From contig NZ_JAQZAO010000001.1 in NCBI RefSeq assembly GCF_028737315.1, forward strand, positions 186,001 to 250,000: a DNA stretch of 64,000 bases, written 5' to 3'. Below are positions 47,728 through 55,993 of this stretch, one piece after another. Position 1 is the first letter of the stretch. Every line of letters begins with the position of its first letter. A model generated the notes under the pieces. That model saw nothing but the letters and a program-made list of their open reading frames with translations, had not been told where the DNA came from and searched no databases. This DNA is from Actinomycetospora lemnae (GTDB lineage Bacteria; Actinomycetota; Actinomycetes; Mycobacteriales; Pseudonocardiaceae). The position numbers and the translations under genes were made by a program.

Positions 47728-49836
47728 TCAGGCTCCGTGCTTCTGCGAGTGCGTGATGTGGAGGTTGCCCAGGTCGTCGACGGTGCCGGTGCGGCCGTCC
47801 GGGACGACGACCGTCGTCGTGGGGACCTCGACGATCGCCGGGCCGGTGACGACGTGGCCGGCGCGCAGGGCCGCGTAGTCGTAGACGGGGGTGTCGACGA
47901 AGCCCTGGCCGATCTCGAGGTAGACGGGCCGGCGTCCCGACACCTCCGGCTCGCCGTCGGCGCGCTCGAGGGGCGGCAGCTCGGGGCTGAACGGGAGGAC
48001 GCCGCGGCCGCGCACCCGGTAGGTGATGGCCTGGATGCCGGCGGCGCTGAAGCCGGAGCCCTGCCCGTAGAGCTCGGCGTACTTCGCCTCGAACCGGTCG
48101 GCGGCCGCCGTCACCGCGTTCTCGTCGAGCGGCCCGTCGGCGACGGGGACGGTGACCTCGGCGAGCTGCATGGCGTAGCGCATGTCGACCTCGCGGACGA
48201 TCTCCACGCGGTCGAACGCGAGGCCCTGCCGGTCGAGGCCCTGGCGGACCTGGTCCTCGAGCTGGGCGAAGTTCTTCTCCGCGCGCACCGGGTCGACGGG
48301 GAGCTGGGCGGGGTCGGAGAGCTCCTGGGCGAGCGCGATGTCGGACGCGGCGAGCCCGTAGGCGGAGAACGCCGAGGCGACCGGTCCGAGCGGCACGACG
48401 ACCTCGGCGACCCCGAGGTGCGTCGCGTACTTCGCGCAGAACGCCGGGCCGGAGCCGCCGAAGGCGTAGAGGACGAAGTCGCGGGGGTCGTGGCCGGCCT
48501 CGACGACGCTCTTGCGCAGCAGGTCGCCGGTCTGGGCGTTCTGCGCGGCGTGGATGGCCGCGGCGGCGTCCTCGACCGACAGGCCCAGCGGCTCGGCGAC
48601 CCGGGTGCGGATGGCCTCGCGGGCCTTCTCCAGGTCGAGCGCCTTGCGGCCGCCGAGCAGCCCGGTGGTCGGGAGGATGCCGAGGACGAGGTTGGCGTCG
48701 GTGTTGGTGGGCTCGGTGCCGCCCTGGTCGTAGCAGGCGGGCCCGGGGACCGCCTGCGCCGAGTGCGGCCCGATGCGCAGGTTGCCGCCCGCGTCGACCC
48801 ACGCGATCGCGCCGCCGCCGGAGCCGATGGCGTGGACGCGCAGCGTCGGGACGTTGATCGGGTGGTGGTTGATGACGGTCGTGGTGTCGCGCTCGGGCTC
48901 GCCGTCGACGATGAGCCCGACGAGGAACGTGGTGCCGCCGACGTCGGTGGAGATGATGTTGCGGTGCCCGAGCCGCCGACCGAGCTGGCTCGACCCGACG
49001 ACCCCGCCCGTGAGCACGGAGCCCACCGTGGAGATGGCCTGCGCGGGCGCCTCGGACGCCGCGACCGCGCCCCCGTTGGACTGCATGACCAGCAGCGGGC
49101 CGGCGAGACCGCGCTCCTCGAGACCGGTCTCGAGGCTGGTGAGGTAGTCGCGCAGGCCGGGCCCGACCTGCGTGCTCATGATCGTCGTGGAGTTGCGGGC
49201 GAACTCGCGGATGCGGGGGCTGACCTCGCTGGAGAGCGCGACGTAGATGTCGGGGTCGATCTCTCCCACGAGCTCGCGGATGCGGCGCTCGTGGACCGGG
49301 TTGCGGAACGCCCAGAGCAGGGAGACGGCGATGGCCCGGATGCCGTCGGCGCGCAGCGTCTCGACCCGGCGGCGGACCTCGTCCTCGTCGAGCGCGACGA
49401 CGACCTCGCCGTCGCGGTCGATCCGCTCGGTGACCTCCAGGGCGTGCCGCTTGGGCAGCAGGTGGTGGTCCTTGTCCTGGGCTAGGACGTGCTGCAGCTC
49501 GTGCGGGCTGCGGCCCAGGTAGCGGCCCTCGACGTTCATGATGAAGATCGAGTCGCGGTGGCCCTTGGTGGTCAGGAACCCGACCTCGGGGACCTGGCGC
49601 ATCACCAGCGCGTTGAGGCTCGACGTCGTGCCGTGGGCGACGTGGTGGGTCTCGGCCAGCATCTCCTCGACGGGGCGCCCGAGCTGCTCGGCGAGCAGCT
49701 CGAGCACTTCCAGCACACCCCGCGAGTAGTCCGGGGGCGTCGACGGCGCCTTCGCGGCGATGACCGAGCCGGAGTCGTCGTCGAGCACCGCGTCGGTGAA
49801 CGTGCCCCCGACGTCGACCCCGATCACGTAGGCCAT
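47728..49836 (-). CDS. Hydantoinase A/acetone-carboxylase-type ATPase subunit
   Basis: A 702-residue HyuA-family protein with the actin-like ATPase start GVDVGGTFTDAVLDDDSG, HHVAHGTTSSLNALV, the family segment STDVGGTTFLVGLIVDGEPE, RVHAIGSGGGAIAWVD, and YAFGGSGPAFCAKYA. It binds ATP and works with the HyuB partner: N-methylhydantoinase, 5-oxoprolinase, caprolactamase and acetophenone carboxylase are all of this type. ATG 49836 follows CGAGGAG. It is the first gene of the ten-gene minus-strand run and has a recognisable promoter 57-85 bases upstream. Which substrate it attacks cannot be told from sequence. Confidence 0.9.
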   Translation of the reverse strand: MAYVIGVDVGGTFTDAVLDDDSGSVIAAKAPSTPPDYSRGVLEVLELLAEQLGRPVEEMLAETHHVAHGTTSSLNALVMRQVPEVGFLTTKGHRDSIFIMNVEGRYLGRSPHELQHVLAQDKDHHLLPKRHALEVTERIDRDGEVVVALDEDEVRRRVETLRADGIRAIAVSLLWAFRNPVHERRIRELVGEIDPDIYVALSSEVSPRIREFARNSTTIMSTQVGPGLRDYLTSLETGLEERGLAGPLLVMQSNGGAVAASEAPAQAISTVGSVLTGGVVGSSQLGRRLGHRNIISTDVGGTTFLVGLIVDGEPERDTTTVINHHPINVPTLRVHAIGSGGGAIAWVDAGGNLRIGPHSAQAVPGPACYDQGGTEPTNTDANLVLGILPTTGLLGGRKALDLEKAREAIRTRVAEPLGLSVEDAAAAIHAAQNAQTGDLLRKSVVEAGHDPRDFVLYAFGGSGPAFCAKYATHLGVAEVVVPLGPVASAFSAYGLAASDIALAQELSDPAQLPVDPVRAEKNFAQLEDQVRQGLDRQGLAFDRVEIVREVDMRYAMQLAEVTVPVADGPLDENAVTAAADRFEAKYAELYGQGSGFSAAGIQAITYRVRGRGVLPFSPELPPLERADGEPEVSGRRPVYLEIGQGFVDTPVYDYAALRAGHVVTGPAIVEVPTTTVVVPDGRTGTVDDLGNLHITHSQKHGA

Positions 49837-49879
49837 GGATCACTCCTCGACGAGCAGGCGTGACCCGAGCCACGCGTTT

Positions 49880-49921
49880 GACGGTGCCGTCGACTATCTG
49901 ACACCACCGAAGGCCCGTCAA
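49880..49921 (-). promoter_or_regulatory. Sigma70-like promoter and operator of the catabolic operon
   Basis: On the minus strand TTGACG (49921-49916) and GATAGT (49898-49893) are separated by exactly 17 bases, close to the vegetative consensus. The palindrome GACGGTGCCGTC (49891-49880) covers the expected transcription start, where a repressor such as the cluster's TetR could block it. About 45 bases remain to the hyuA ATG. Confidence 0.6.
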
Positions 49922-49940
49922 GGGGCGACCGTGGAACCGG

Positions 49941-50102
49941 TCAGTCGGGCACGAGCTCGATCCACCCGCGCACGACGTCCGGGGTCACCTGACCCACGAG
50001 GTCGGGGTGGTCGCTGCGCACGTGCGCGAGCACCTGGTCCACCACCTGCCCCTCCGCACCGGCCCGTGCCTCGAAGCCGCACTCGCACGTCACCTGGTTC
50101 AT
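49941..50102 (-). CDS. DUF1059-family small protein
   Basis: A 53-residue protein (MNQVTCECGFEARAGAEGQV, then VLAHVRSDHPDLVGQVTPDV). C6-x-C8 and H27...H32 form a possible compact zinc site (C-x-C-x18-H-x4-H), as in DUF1059 proteins. ATG 50102 has GGAGGGGTGGGAG upstream. It is upstream of the hyuA promoter in the same direction and divergent from the BTAD regulator. Function is unknown; such proteins may sense or store metal. Confidence 0.75.
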   Translation of the reverse strand: MNQVTCECGFEARAGAEGQVVDQVLAHVRSDHPDLVGQVTPDVVRGWIELVPD

Positions 50103-50228
50103 CGCTCCCACCCCTCCGTGAGGTCTCGTCCGACGCCTCGACCCTCCCGGCCGGCCTTGCCGAAACCTTGTCGCCGCACGGCCGTGAGGGCGACACTGGC
50201 GCAGGTCCGTCGGCCGGGGGGAGCTGCG

Positions 50229-50990
50229 GTGACGGAGCCCGACGACGTCCCGCCGGTGCGGGTCCAGCTGCACGGACGCTTCGCCCTGGCCGTCGCGGGC
50301 GAGCACGTCGAGCACCTGCTCCCCGGACGCCGCGCCCGCCTGCTCGTGGCCGTGCTGGCGTTGTCGAACCGCTGCGCGGTCGAGCGCTCGACGCTCATCG
50401 ACGTGCTGTGGCGCCCGGCCCTGCCCGGTGCGGGCGCGTCCGGGACGTTCTCCGCGCTCCTGTCGAAGGTGCGCACGCTGCTCGGGCCGGGTGAGATCCA
50501 CGGTCGGCGCTGCCTGCAGCTCGTCCTGCCGCCGGGCTCGATCGTCGACGCCGTCGTGGCCCAGCGTGCGCTGCACGCGGCCGAGTCGGCGGCCGCCCGC
50601 GCGGACTGGGCGCGGGCGTGGACCGAGTCGCTCAGCGCGCTGTTCGTGACCCAGCGGGGACTGCTCGGCGACTTCGACGACCCGTGGAGCGAGGAGCGGC
50701 GGGCCGAGTCCGCGCACCAGCACCGCCGGGTGCTCGCCTGCTACGGCGAGGCGTGCCTGCACCTCGGGCCGGGCGAGCGTGCCGGCGCCGAGCGCAGCGC
50801 GCGGGCCCTCATCGGGCTCGACCCCCTCGCCGAGACCGGCTACCGGCTGCTCATGCGCGCCCACGCCGCCCAGGACGACCGGTCGGCCGCGCTGGCCGTC
50901 TACGAGCAGCTGCGCCGCGCCCTGCGCGACCAGCTCGGCACCGAGCCCAGCCCCGCGACCCAGGAGCTCCACGCGGAGCTCCTGGGCTGA
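50229..50990 (+). CDS. BTAD/SARP-like transcriptional regulator
   Basis: A 253-residue regulator. An N-terminal OmpR-type winged helix (VRVQLHGRFALAVAGEHV, GRRARLLVAVLALSNRCAVE, STLIDVLWRP, FSALLSKVRTLLG) is followed by the bacterial transcriptional activation domain of TPR-like helices (WSEERRAESAHQHRRVLACY, GLDPLAETGYRLLMRAHAAQ, YEQLRRALRDQLGTEPSPAT). This is a small SARP-type architecture without an ATPase domain. SARPs usually activate nearby secondary-metabolite or catabolic genes from direct-repeat sites. GTG 50229 has GGGGGAG upstream. It lies between the hyu operon and the SDR gene; its target is unknown. Confidence 0.85.
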   Translation: MTEPDDVPPVRVQLHGRFALAVAGEHVEHLLPGRRARLLVAVLALSNRCAVERSTLIDVLWRPALPGAGASGTFSALLSKVRTLLGPGEIHGRRCLQLVLPPGSIVDAVVAQRALHAAESAAARADWARAWTESLSALFVTQRGLLGDFDDPWSEERRAESAHQHRRVLACYGEACLHLGPGERAGAERSARALIGLDPLAETGYRLLMRAHAAQDDRSAALAVYEQLRRALRDQLGTEPSPATQELHAELLG

Positions 50991-51025
50991 CACCCACGCG
51001 TCGAGGAACGGCGTCGCGATCTCCG

Positions 51026-51844
51026 TCAGCCCTCGACGAGGCGCATTCCCGCGTCCAGCGCCGGGAGCAACAGCGTGCGCGGGGCGAAGCGCCCGCCGAG
51101 CGCCGTGAGCTGGTTGACCAGGCCCGGGGTGACGCTGCGGTCGCCCCGCGCCATCGCCTCGACGCCGGCCTCGGCGACGTCGGCCGCCTCACCGACGAGC
51201 AGGTCCGGCACGCGGTCGAAGGCGTCGGTCCCGGCCGCGTCGGCGAAGCCGGTGCGCGTGAGCCCCGGGCTCACGGTGGTCAGCGTGACCCCGCTGCCCG
51301 ACAGCTCGGCGTGCACGGCCTCGGAGAACGACTGCACGAACGCCTTGCTGGCCGCGTAGGACGCGGCGCCGGGCAGCGGCTGGAACGCGGTGATCGACGA
51401 GACGTTGAGGATCGCGCCCGGCCGCCGGCGCCGGACCAGCGCGCCGACGGCCGCGACGGTCAGGTCGTGCAGCGCCAGCACGTTGAGCCGCACGAGGCCG
51501 TCGAGCGCGGCCCGCTGCTCCGCGTCGTCGGCGAGCTCGGCGACCCGGCCGGTGACGCCGAAGCCGGCGGCGTTGACGAGGCCGACGACGTCGGGGCTGT
51601 CGAGCAGACCGCGGACGGCGTCGAGGCCGGCGTCCGTGCCGAGGTCGGCGGCGTGGACCGTCGCGTCCCGTCCGGAGAGCTCCCGGAGCTCCGCCGCGAG
51701 GTCGGCCAGCGCGTCCTCGCGCCGCGCCACGAGGAGGGTCGCGTGGCCGCGCCGGGCGAGGGCCCGCGCGACGGCGGCACCGATGCCCGAGGACGCGCCG
51801 GTGACGAGGACGCGTGTGTCGGGACCGGGCGGCGGCAGCGGCAT
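51026..51844 (-). CDS. Short-chain dehydrogenase/reductase
   Basis: A 272-residue classical SDR: NAD(P)-binding TGASSGIG (15-22), NAAGFG, catalytic Ser in NVSSITAF and YAASK. The Arg-Arg after the second strand (VARRED) favours NADPH. The C-terminal part (PGLTRTGFADAAG, LLLPALDAGMRL) resembles the group annotated as short-chain dehydrogenases of acyl or steroid metabolism. ATG 51844 is divergent from the molybdenum hydroxylase gene, with a palindrome between them. The substrate is unknown. Confidence 0.9.
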   Translation of the reverse strand: MPLPPPGPDTRVLVTGASSGIGAAVARALARRGHATLLVARREDALADLAAELRELSGRDATVHAADLGTDAGLDAVRGLLDSPDVVGLVNAAGFGVTGRVAELADDAEQRAALDGLVRLNVLALHDLTVAAVGALVRRRRPGAILNVSSITAFQPLPGAASYAASKAFVQSFSEAVHAELSGSGVTLTTVSPGLTRTGFADAAGTDAFDRVPDLLVGEAADVAEAGVEAMARGDRSVTPGLVNQLTALGGRFAPRTLLLPALDAGMRLVEG

Positions 51845-51866
51845 GATCGAGGAGTACCCGCCGGGC

Positions 51867-51897
51867 TTGCGTTCGAGCGCACTCGAAGGCTTAGCGT
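51867..51897 (+). promoter_or_regulatory. Palindromic operator and leaderless promoter of the Mo-hydroxylase gene
   Basis: TTCGAG-CGCA-CTCGAA (51872-51887) is an inverted repeat with 6-bp arms. TAGCGT (51892-51897) is a -10-like hexamer whose end is six bases before GTG 51904, the spacing of leaderless actinobacterial transcripts; a -35-like TTGCGT is at 51867-51872. The site would also control the divergent SDR gene. Confidence 0.6.
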
Positions 51898-51903
51898 CGA
51901 GGC

Positions 51904-54282
51904 GTGCCTGGTTCGATCATGGGAACGGCCGTCCGACGCGTCGAGGACCCGGAGCTGATCCGCGGCCGCGCCACGTACGTCGACAACATCGTGCCCTCCG
52001 GGGCGCTGCACTGCGTCTTCGTCCGCTCGCCGCTGGCGCACGCGCGCCTCGGGTCGGTCGAGGTCGCGAAGGCCCGGGAGGCGCCCGGCGTGGTCGCGGT
52101 CCTCACCGGCGAGGACATGACCGCGATCCCCGACCACCGCCCGTTCATGGTGCTCAACGACGCCTGCGCACGGCCGCTGCTGGCGCGCGGCAAGGTGCGG
52201 TTCGTCGGCGACATGGTGGCCGCGGTGATCGCGACGACCCGTGCCGAGGCCGTCGACGCCGCCGAGCTCGTCGAGGTCGACTACGACCCGCTCGAGCCCG
52301 TCGTCGACCCCGAGGCCGCGCTCGACGCCGACGCCCCGCTCCAGTTCGAGGAGCTGGGCAGCAACCTCGCCGCCGGGTTCCGCGACCCCGACGACGTCCG
52401 CCCCTTGGAGGGTGCCGACGTCGTGGTGCGCGCGCGGATCGTCAACCAGCGCCTGGCCGTCGCACCGATGGAGGGCAACGCGGTGACCGCGACGCCCGGC
52501 GGCGCCGACCAGCCGTACGACATGACCGTCCACGTCTCCACGCAGATGCCGCACGGGCTGCGCAACCAGGTCGCCGCGCAGTGGGGCTGGGACGCCGAGC
52601 GGGTCCGCGTGATCGCGCCGCACGTCGGCGGCGGGTTCGGCGGCAAGGCGGGCCTCGCGCCCGAGCACGCGGTGGTCGTCGAGGCGGCGCGGCAGCTCGG
52701 CCGGCCCGTCACGTGGACCGAGACGCGCTCGGAGAACCTCACCGCGATGCCGCACGGCCGCGGGCAGGTGCAGTACGGCGAGCTCGGCCTGCGCCGCGAC
52801 GGGACGATCGTCGGGCTGCGGGCGCGGGTGGTCGGCGACGCCGGCGCCTACGCCGGCTTCGGTGGCGCGCTCACCCTGGGGCCGACGCGCAACATGGCCC
52901 AGGGCGTCTACCGCATCCCGACGATCGCCTACGACGGCGCCGCGGTGCTGACCACGACGACGCCGATGGGCGCGTTCCGCGGGGCCGGGCGTCCGGAGGC
53001 CGCGGCGATGCTCGAGCGGCTCGTCGACATGGCCGCCCGCGAGCTCGACACGGACCCCGCGGCGCTGCGACGGAAGAACTTCCTGCAGCCCGACGAGTTC
53101 CCGCTGACCACGCAGACCGGCTCGCTCTACGACTCCGGCGACTACGCCCGCGCGCTCGACGAGGCGCTGCGCGCGTCCGGGTACGAGGCGCTGCGTCGCG
53201 AGCAGGCGCAGCGGCGCGAGCGCGGCGACCGGGTGGCGCTGGGGATCGGGCTCGCGGTGTACGTCGAGGTCACCGCGGGCGGGGGCGGCGCCGAGTACGG
53301 GTCGGTCAGCGTCGATCCCGACGGCGGCGCGACGGTGTCGGTCGGCACCTCGGCGCACGGCCAGGGGCACGCGACGTCGTTCGCGATGATCGTCGCCGAC
53401 CGCCTCGGCATCCCGATGGAGCAGGTGCGGTTCGTGCAGTCGGACACCGCGGCGGTCCCGCGCGGGGGCGGCACGGGCGGCTCGCGCTCGCTGCAGCTCG
53501 CCGGCTCCAGCGTGCTCGTGGCCGCCGACACGGTGCTCGAGCGGGCGCGCGAGGTGGTCGCCGCCGCACTGGAGGCCGACACCGACGACATCACCACGGT
53601 CGACGGGGGCCTCGGCATCGCGGGCGTTCCCGACCGCGCGCTGTCCTGGCGCGAGATCGCGGTCGCGGCGGGCGAGCAGGGGGTGTCGCTGTCGGAGGCC
53701 CGCGACGAGGCGCAGCCCGGTGCGACCTACCCGTTCGGCGCGCACGTCTCCGTCGTCGAGGTGGACCTCGACACCGGTCGCGTCACGCCCGTGCGCCACG
53801 TCGCCGTCGACGACTGCGGCACCGTGCTCAACCCGACCCTCGTCGCCGGGCAGCAGCACGGCGGGCTCGCGCAGGGCATCTCGCAGGCGCTGTGGGAGGG
53901 CTTCTCCTACGACGCCGACGGCAACCCGACCTCCGGCACGTTCGCGGCCTACCTGCTGCCGACCGCGGCCGAGGTGCCGAGCTACGAGGCCTCGTCCACC
54001 GAGACGCCGACGCCCTACAACCCGCTGGGCGCCAAGGGCATCGGCGAGGCGGCGACGATCGGCTCGACGCCGGCGGTGCAGAACGCCGTCGTCGACGCCC
54101 TCGCCCCGCTCGGGGTGCGCCACGTCGACATGCCGCTCACGCCCGACCGCGTGTGGCGCGCGATCCGGGACGCCGAGGCCGGCACGCCCGCCGACCCGTG
54201 GACCGAGCCGCCGGCGTTCTTCGCCGACCTGCCCGTGCGGGGCGCGTCGGCCGACCCGGAGGCCGCGTCGGTCGACGTCTGA
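51904..54282 (+). CDS. Xanthine dehydrogenase/aldehyde oxidase family Mo-binding subunit
   Basis: A 792-residue molybdopterin cytosine dinucleotide-type large subunit. Mo-cofactor segments are [25 protein letters not shown] and [13 protein letters not shown]; the C-terminal [12 protein letters not shown] holds the catalytic Glu. CO dehydrogenase's CSFR motif is absent, so it is of the aldehyde/xanthine/aromatic hydroxylase type. FAD (CoxM-like) and 2Fe-2S (CoxS-like) subunits are not encoded beside it, which is unusual, so it must share subunits encoded elsewhere. GTG 51904 is favoured by the leaderless promoter; ATG 51919 is possible. Confidence 0.9.
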   Translation: MPGSIMGTAVRRVEDPELIRGRATYVDNIVPSGALHCVFVRSPLAHARLGSVEVAKAREAPGVVAVLTGEDMTAIPDHRPFMVLNDACARPLLARGKVRFVGDMVAAVIATTRAEAVDAAELVEVDYDPLEPVVDPEAALDADAPLQFEELGSNLAAGFRDPDDVRPLEGADVVVRARIVNQRLAVAPMEGNAVTATPGGADQPYDMTVHVSTQMPHGLRNQVAAQWGWDAERVRVIAPHVGGGFGGKAGLAPEHAVVVEAARQLGRPVTWTETRSENLTAMPHGRGQVQYGELGLRRDGTIVGLRARVVGDAGAYAGFGGALTLGPTRNMAQGVYRIPTIAYDGAAVLTTTTPMGAFRGAGRPEAAAMLERLVDMAARELDTDPAALRRKNFLQPDEFPLTTQTGSLYDSGDYARALDEALRASGYEALRREQAQRRERGDRVALGIGLAVYVEVTAGGGGAEYGSVSVDPDGGATVSVGTSAHGQGHATSFAMIVADRLGIPMEQVRFVQSDTAAVPRGGGTGGSRSLQLAGSSVLVAADTVLERAREVVAAALEADTDDITTVDGGLGIAGVPDRALSWREIAVAAGEQGVSLSEARDEAQPGATYPFGAHVSVVEVDLDTGRVTPVRHVAVDDCGTVLNPTLVAGQQHGGLAQGISQALWEGFSYDADGNPTSGTFAAYLLPTAAEVPSYEASSTETPTPYNPLGAKGIGEAATIGSTPAVQNAVVDALAPLGVRHVDMPLTPDRVWRAIRDAEAGTPADPWTEPPAFFADLPVRGASADPEAASVDV

Positions 54283-54294
54283 GGGACGCGCCGG

Positions 54295-54540
54295 TCAGCC
54301 GGCACGGCGGGGTGCGACCGGCCAGGTCGCGCACACCCCGCAGTGCCGGCGCTGCGCCGCGGGGTCCTCGCCGGCCGCCCACGCCCGAGCGACCTCCACG
54401 GCGCGCGAGCGGCGGCCGGCGGGGGTCTCCTCGGGCGCGTGGTGGTGCAGGGTCCCGTCGGCGATCGCGGCGCGCACCTGCGCCACACCGGCACGGACCC
54501 GGGCGCCGTCGAGCGGGGCGAGATCGGGGGAAACCGTCAT
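54295..54540 (-). CDS. Small CxxC protein of unknown function
   Basis: An 81-residue protein with a helical N-terminus ([20 protein letters not shown]), an Arg/Ala-rich middle and a C-terminal H-C-G-V-C motif ([15 protein letters not shown]). The CxxC pair plus adjacent His may bind zinc or iron. Convergent with the molybdenum hydroxylase gene (12 bases between stops), it may be unrelated to it. Start ATG 54540. No family is recognised. Confidence 0.55.
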   Translation of the reverse strand: MTVSPDLAPLDGARVRAGVAQVRAAIADGTLHHHAPEETPAGRRSRAVEVARAWAAGEDPAAQRRHCGVCATWPVAPRRAG

Positions 54541-54614
54541 GAACCGGACAACGGCACGACGGGGTCGCGACTCGATCACCCGATCGGTGCGGCGTGCCCG
54601 CTCGACGCCCGGCG

Positions 54615-55298
54615 TCACCGCTCCCGGGGCTCCCCGGGGACCCCGCCGCACCCGGCCCACACCATCGCTGCCGCCCGGGGCGCCCAGTCCTCCGCGAGCG
54701 CCTCCCCGCGCACCGCGTGCGCGAGCCACGAGCCGGTCAGCAGGTCCTCGGCCGTCGTGTGGTCGGCCGCCGCCCGCAGCGCGCCGGACTCGATGCCGGC
54801 GCGCAGGCACGCGCGCAGGCGCTCGCGCCACGGGTCGACGAGCCGGCGACGGATCTGCTCGCGCACCCGGGCATCGGTGTCGCCGACCAGGGCGATCGCG
54901 ACGAGCGCGGTGGCGTCGTGCTCCACCACGAAGCGCCGCAGGCGCGCGAGCTCGGTGACGAGGTCGGCGAACGGGTCGCCGGACGCGGCCACGGGCCCGC
55001 CGTCGTCGACCGTGGCGAGCGCCGCGACGGCGAGCTCGATCCGCCCCGCCCAGCGGCGGTACACGGCGGCGCGGGTCGTGCCGGCCTCCTCGGCGATCGC
55101 CGCGACCGAGAGCCCCGGGAGCCCGCCGCTGCGCAGGTGACGCAGGGCCACCTGCAGGACGAGCCGGTCGATCTCGGCGTTGCGGGGCCGGCCGGTGGTG
55201 TGACCCGCGCCGGTGCCTGCGCCGTCACCGTCGGTCGGCGGTGGCCGCTCGAGGTCCTGCTCGGTGCGAGGCATGCCGTGTAGGTGGCCCCCGGCCAT
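54615..55298 (-). CDS. TetR family regulator
   Basis: A 227-residue regulator. After a variable Gly/Asp-rich start, residues about 36-85 form the TetR DNA-binding domain (IDRLVLQVALRHLRSGGLPG, LSVAAIAEEAGTTRAAVYRR), then a helical C-terminal domain (DATALVAIALVGDTDARVRE, EDLLTGSWLAHAVRGEALAE). Start is ATG 55298 or 55274 (MPRTEQ). The first base of the gene touches a GATAC-N11-GTATC operator that recurs before the divergent gene, so it should regulate itself and that gene. Confidence 0.88.
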   Translation of the reverse strand: MAGGHLHGMPRTEQDLERPPPTDGDGAGTGAGHTTGRPRNAEIDRLVLQVALRHLRSGGLPGLSVAAIAEEAGTTRAAVYRRWAGRIELAVAALATVDDGGPVAASGDPFADLVTELARLRRFVVEHDATALVAIALVGDTDARVREQIRRRLVDPWRERLRACLRAGIESGALRAAADHTTAEDLLTGSWLAHAVRGEALAEDWAPRAAAMVWAGCGGVPGEPRER

Positions 55299-55321
55299 CG
55301 ATACACAAACGTGTCGTATCG
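55299..55321. promoter_or_regulatory. GATAC-N11-GTATC operator, copy 1
   Basis: CGATACA-N9-CGTATCG directly abuts the TetR start codon (ATG 55298, minus). It is nearly identical in arms and spacing to copy 3 (55488-55510). Likely the autoregulatory binding site. Confidence 0.7.
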
Positions 55322-55433
55322 CCGCGCTCCGTCACCATCCCGGGGACGACGAGTCGCTCTCACGACCGGCGACCGACCATTGGGCCGTCCGAGTGATGAC
55401 CGAGGTGCGCTTCCAGCGTCGTCGCTCGGGACT

Positions 55434-55448
55434 GATACAGAACGTATT
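55434..55448. promoter_or_regulatory. Related half-spaced site, copy 2
   Basis: GATACAGAACGTATT: the same GATAC and GTAT half-sites but with a five-base spacer and one mismatch. It lies between copies 1 and 3 and could be an auxiliary site; weaker evidence. Confidence 0.4.
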
Positions 55449-55487
55449 GCCTTCGACGCTGTGGCGAGGATAACGTTTGACCGGATT

Positions 55488-55510
55488 CGATACATGGCTG
55501 CTGTGTATCG
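55488..55510. promoter_or_regulatory. GATAC-N11-GTATC operator, copy 3
   Basis: CGATACA (55488-55494) and TGTATCG (55504-55510) with a nine-base spacer. It lies 47 bases before the ATG of the downstream plus-strand gene, so it should control that gene. Confidence 0.7.
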
Positions 55511-55556
55511 CCGGGGGCGCGAGCGGGCGAGACAGCGACGGGGAGGACGGCGCGAG

Positions 55557-55913
55557 ATGATCACCAATCGGGATCTGGACGTCATCGGTCTGCCGTCCCT
55601 GCCCGCACCCGCGTCACCGCGCGACGAGGACGCGGCGGTGTTCGAGCTGGTGCGCGAGGCGCCGCCGTACCGCGACGGCTGGGTGCTGCTCTGCCGCCGG
55701 GGCGGGCGCGTCACCTGGTCGATGCCCCTGGCCCCGCGCGGTGCGGCGCCGCGGGTGCGTCCGGCCGTCGCCCAGGCCGTCGCCGTGCGTGTGCTCGACG
55801 AGCAGGGCGTGTTCGTCAGCGGGTGGAACCAGGTCGGCCCGGCCGACCCCGGCGACGACACCCCGCACTTCGTCGCCCGCCGGCCGCTCGGGACGACGGC
55901 GCTGCCCGTCTGA
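55557..55913 (+). CDS. Hypothetical protein under TetR control (118 aa)
   Basis: ATG 55557 has GGGGAGGA eight bases upstream. The protein has an extended N-terminus (MITNRDLDVIGLPSLPAPAS) and an alternating beta pattern (GWVLLCRRGGRVTWSMPLAP, VAQAVAVRVLDEQGVFVSGW, NQVGPADPGDDTPHFVARRP). It has no signal peptide or membrane helix and I know no family. Position 47 bases after an operator shared with the divergent TetR gene suggests it is that regulator's main target. Confidence 0.6.
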   Translation: MITNRDLDVIGLPSLPAPASPRDEDAAVFELVREAPPYRDGWVLLCRRGGRVTWSMPLAPRGAAPRVRPAVAQAVAVRVLDEQGVFVSGWNQVGPADPGDDTPHFVARRPLGTTALPV

Positions 55914-55945
55914 CGACCTCCGCGGTCCAGGTCGTGCCGCCTTTC

Positions 55946-55965
55946 TGAATACAGACTAGAAAAAC
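55946..55965 (+). promoter_or_regulatory. AT-rich regulatory element A
   Basis: TGAATACAGACTAGAAAAAC, 28 bases before the flavoprotein ATG, is an AT-rich island in GC-rich DNA. It aligns with TGAATCCACATTAGAAGACC at 60095-60114 (TGAATxCAxAxTAGAAxAxC). It is a shared operator or promoter core. Confidence 0.45.
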
Positions 55966-55993
55966 TCGGCGGCGTGGGCAACGATCCGGACCC

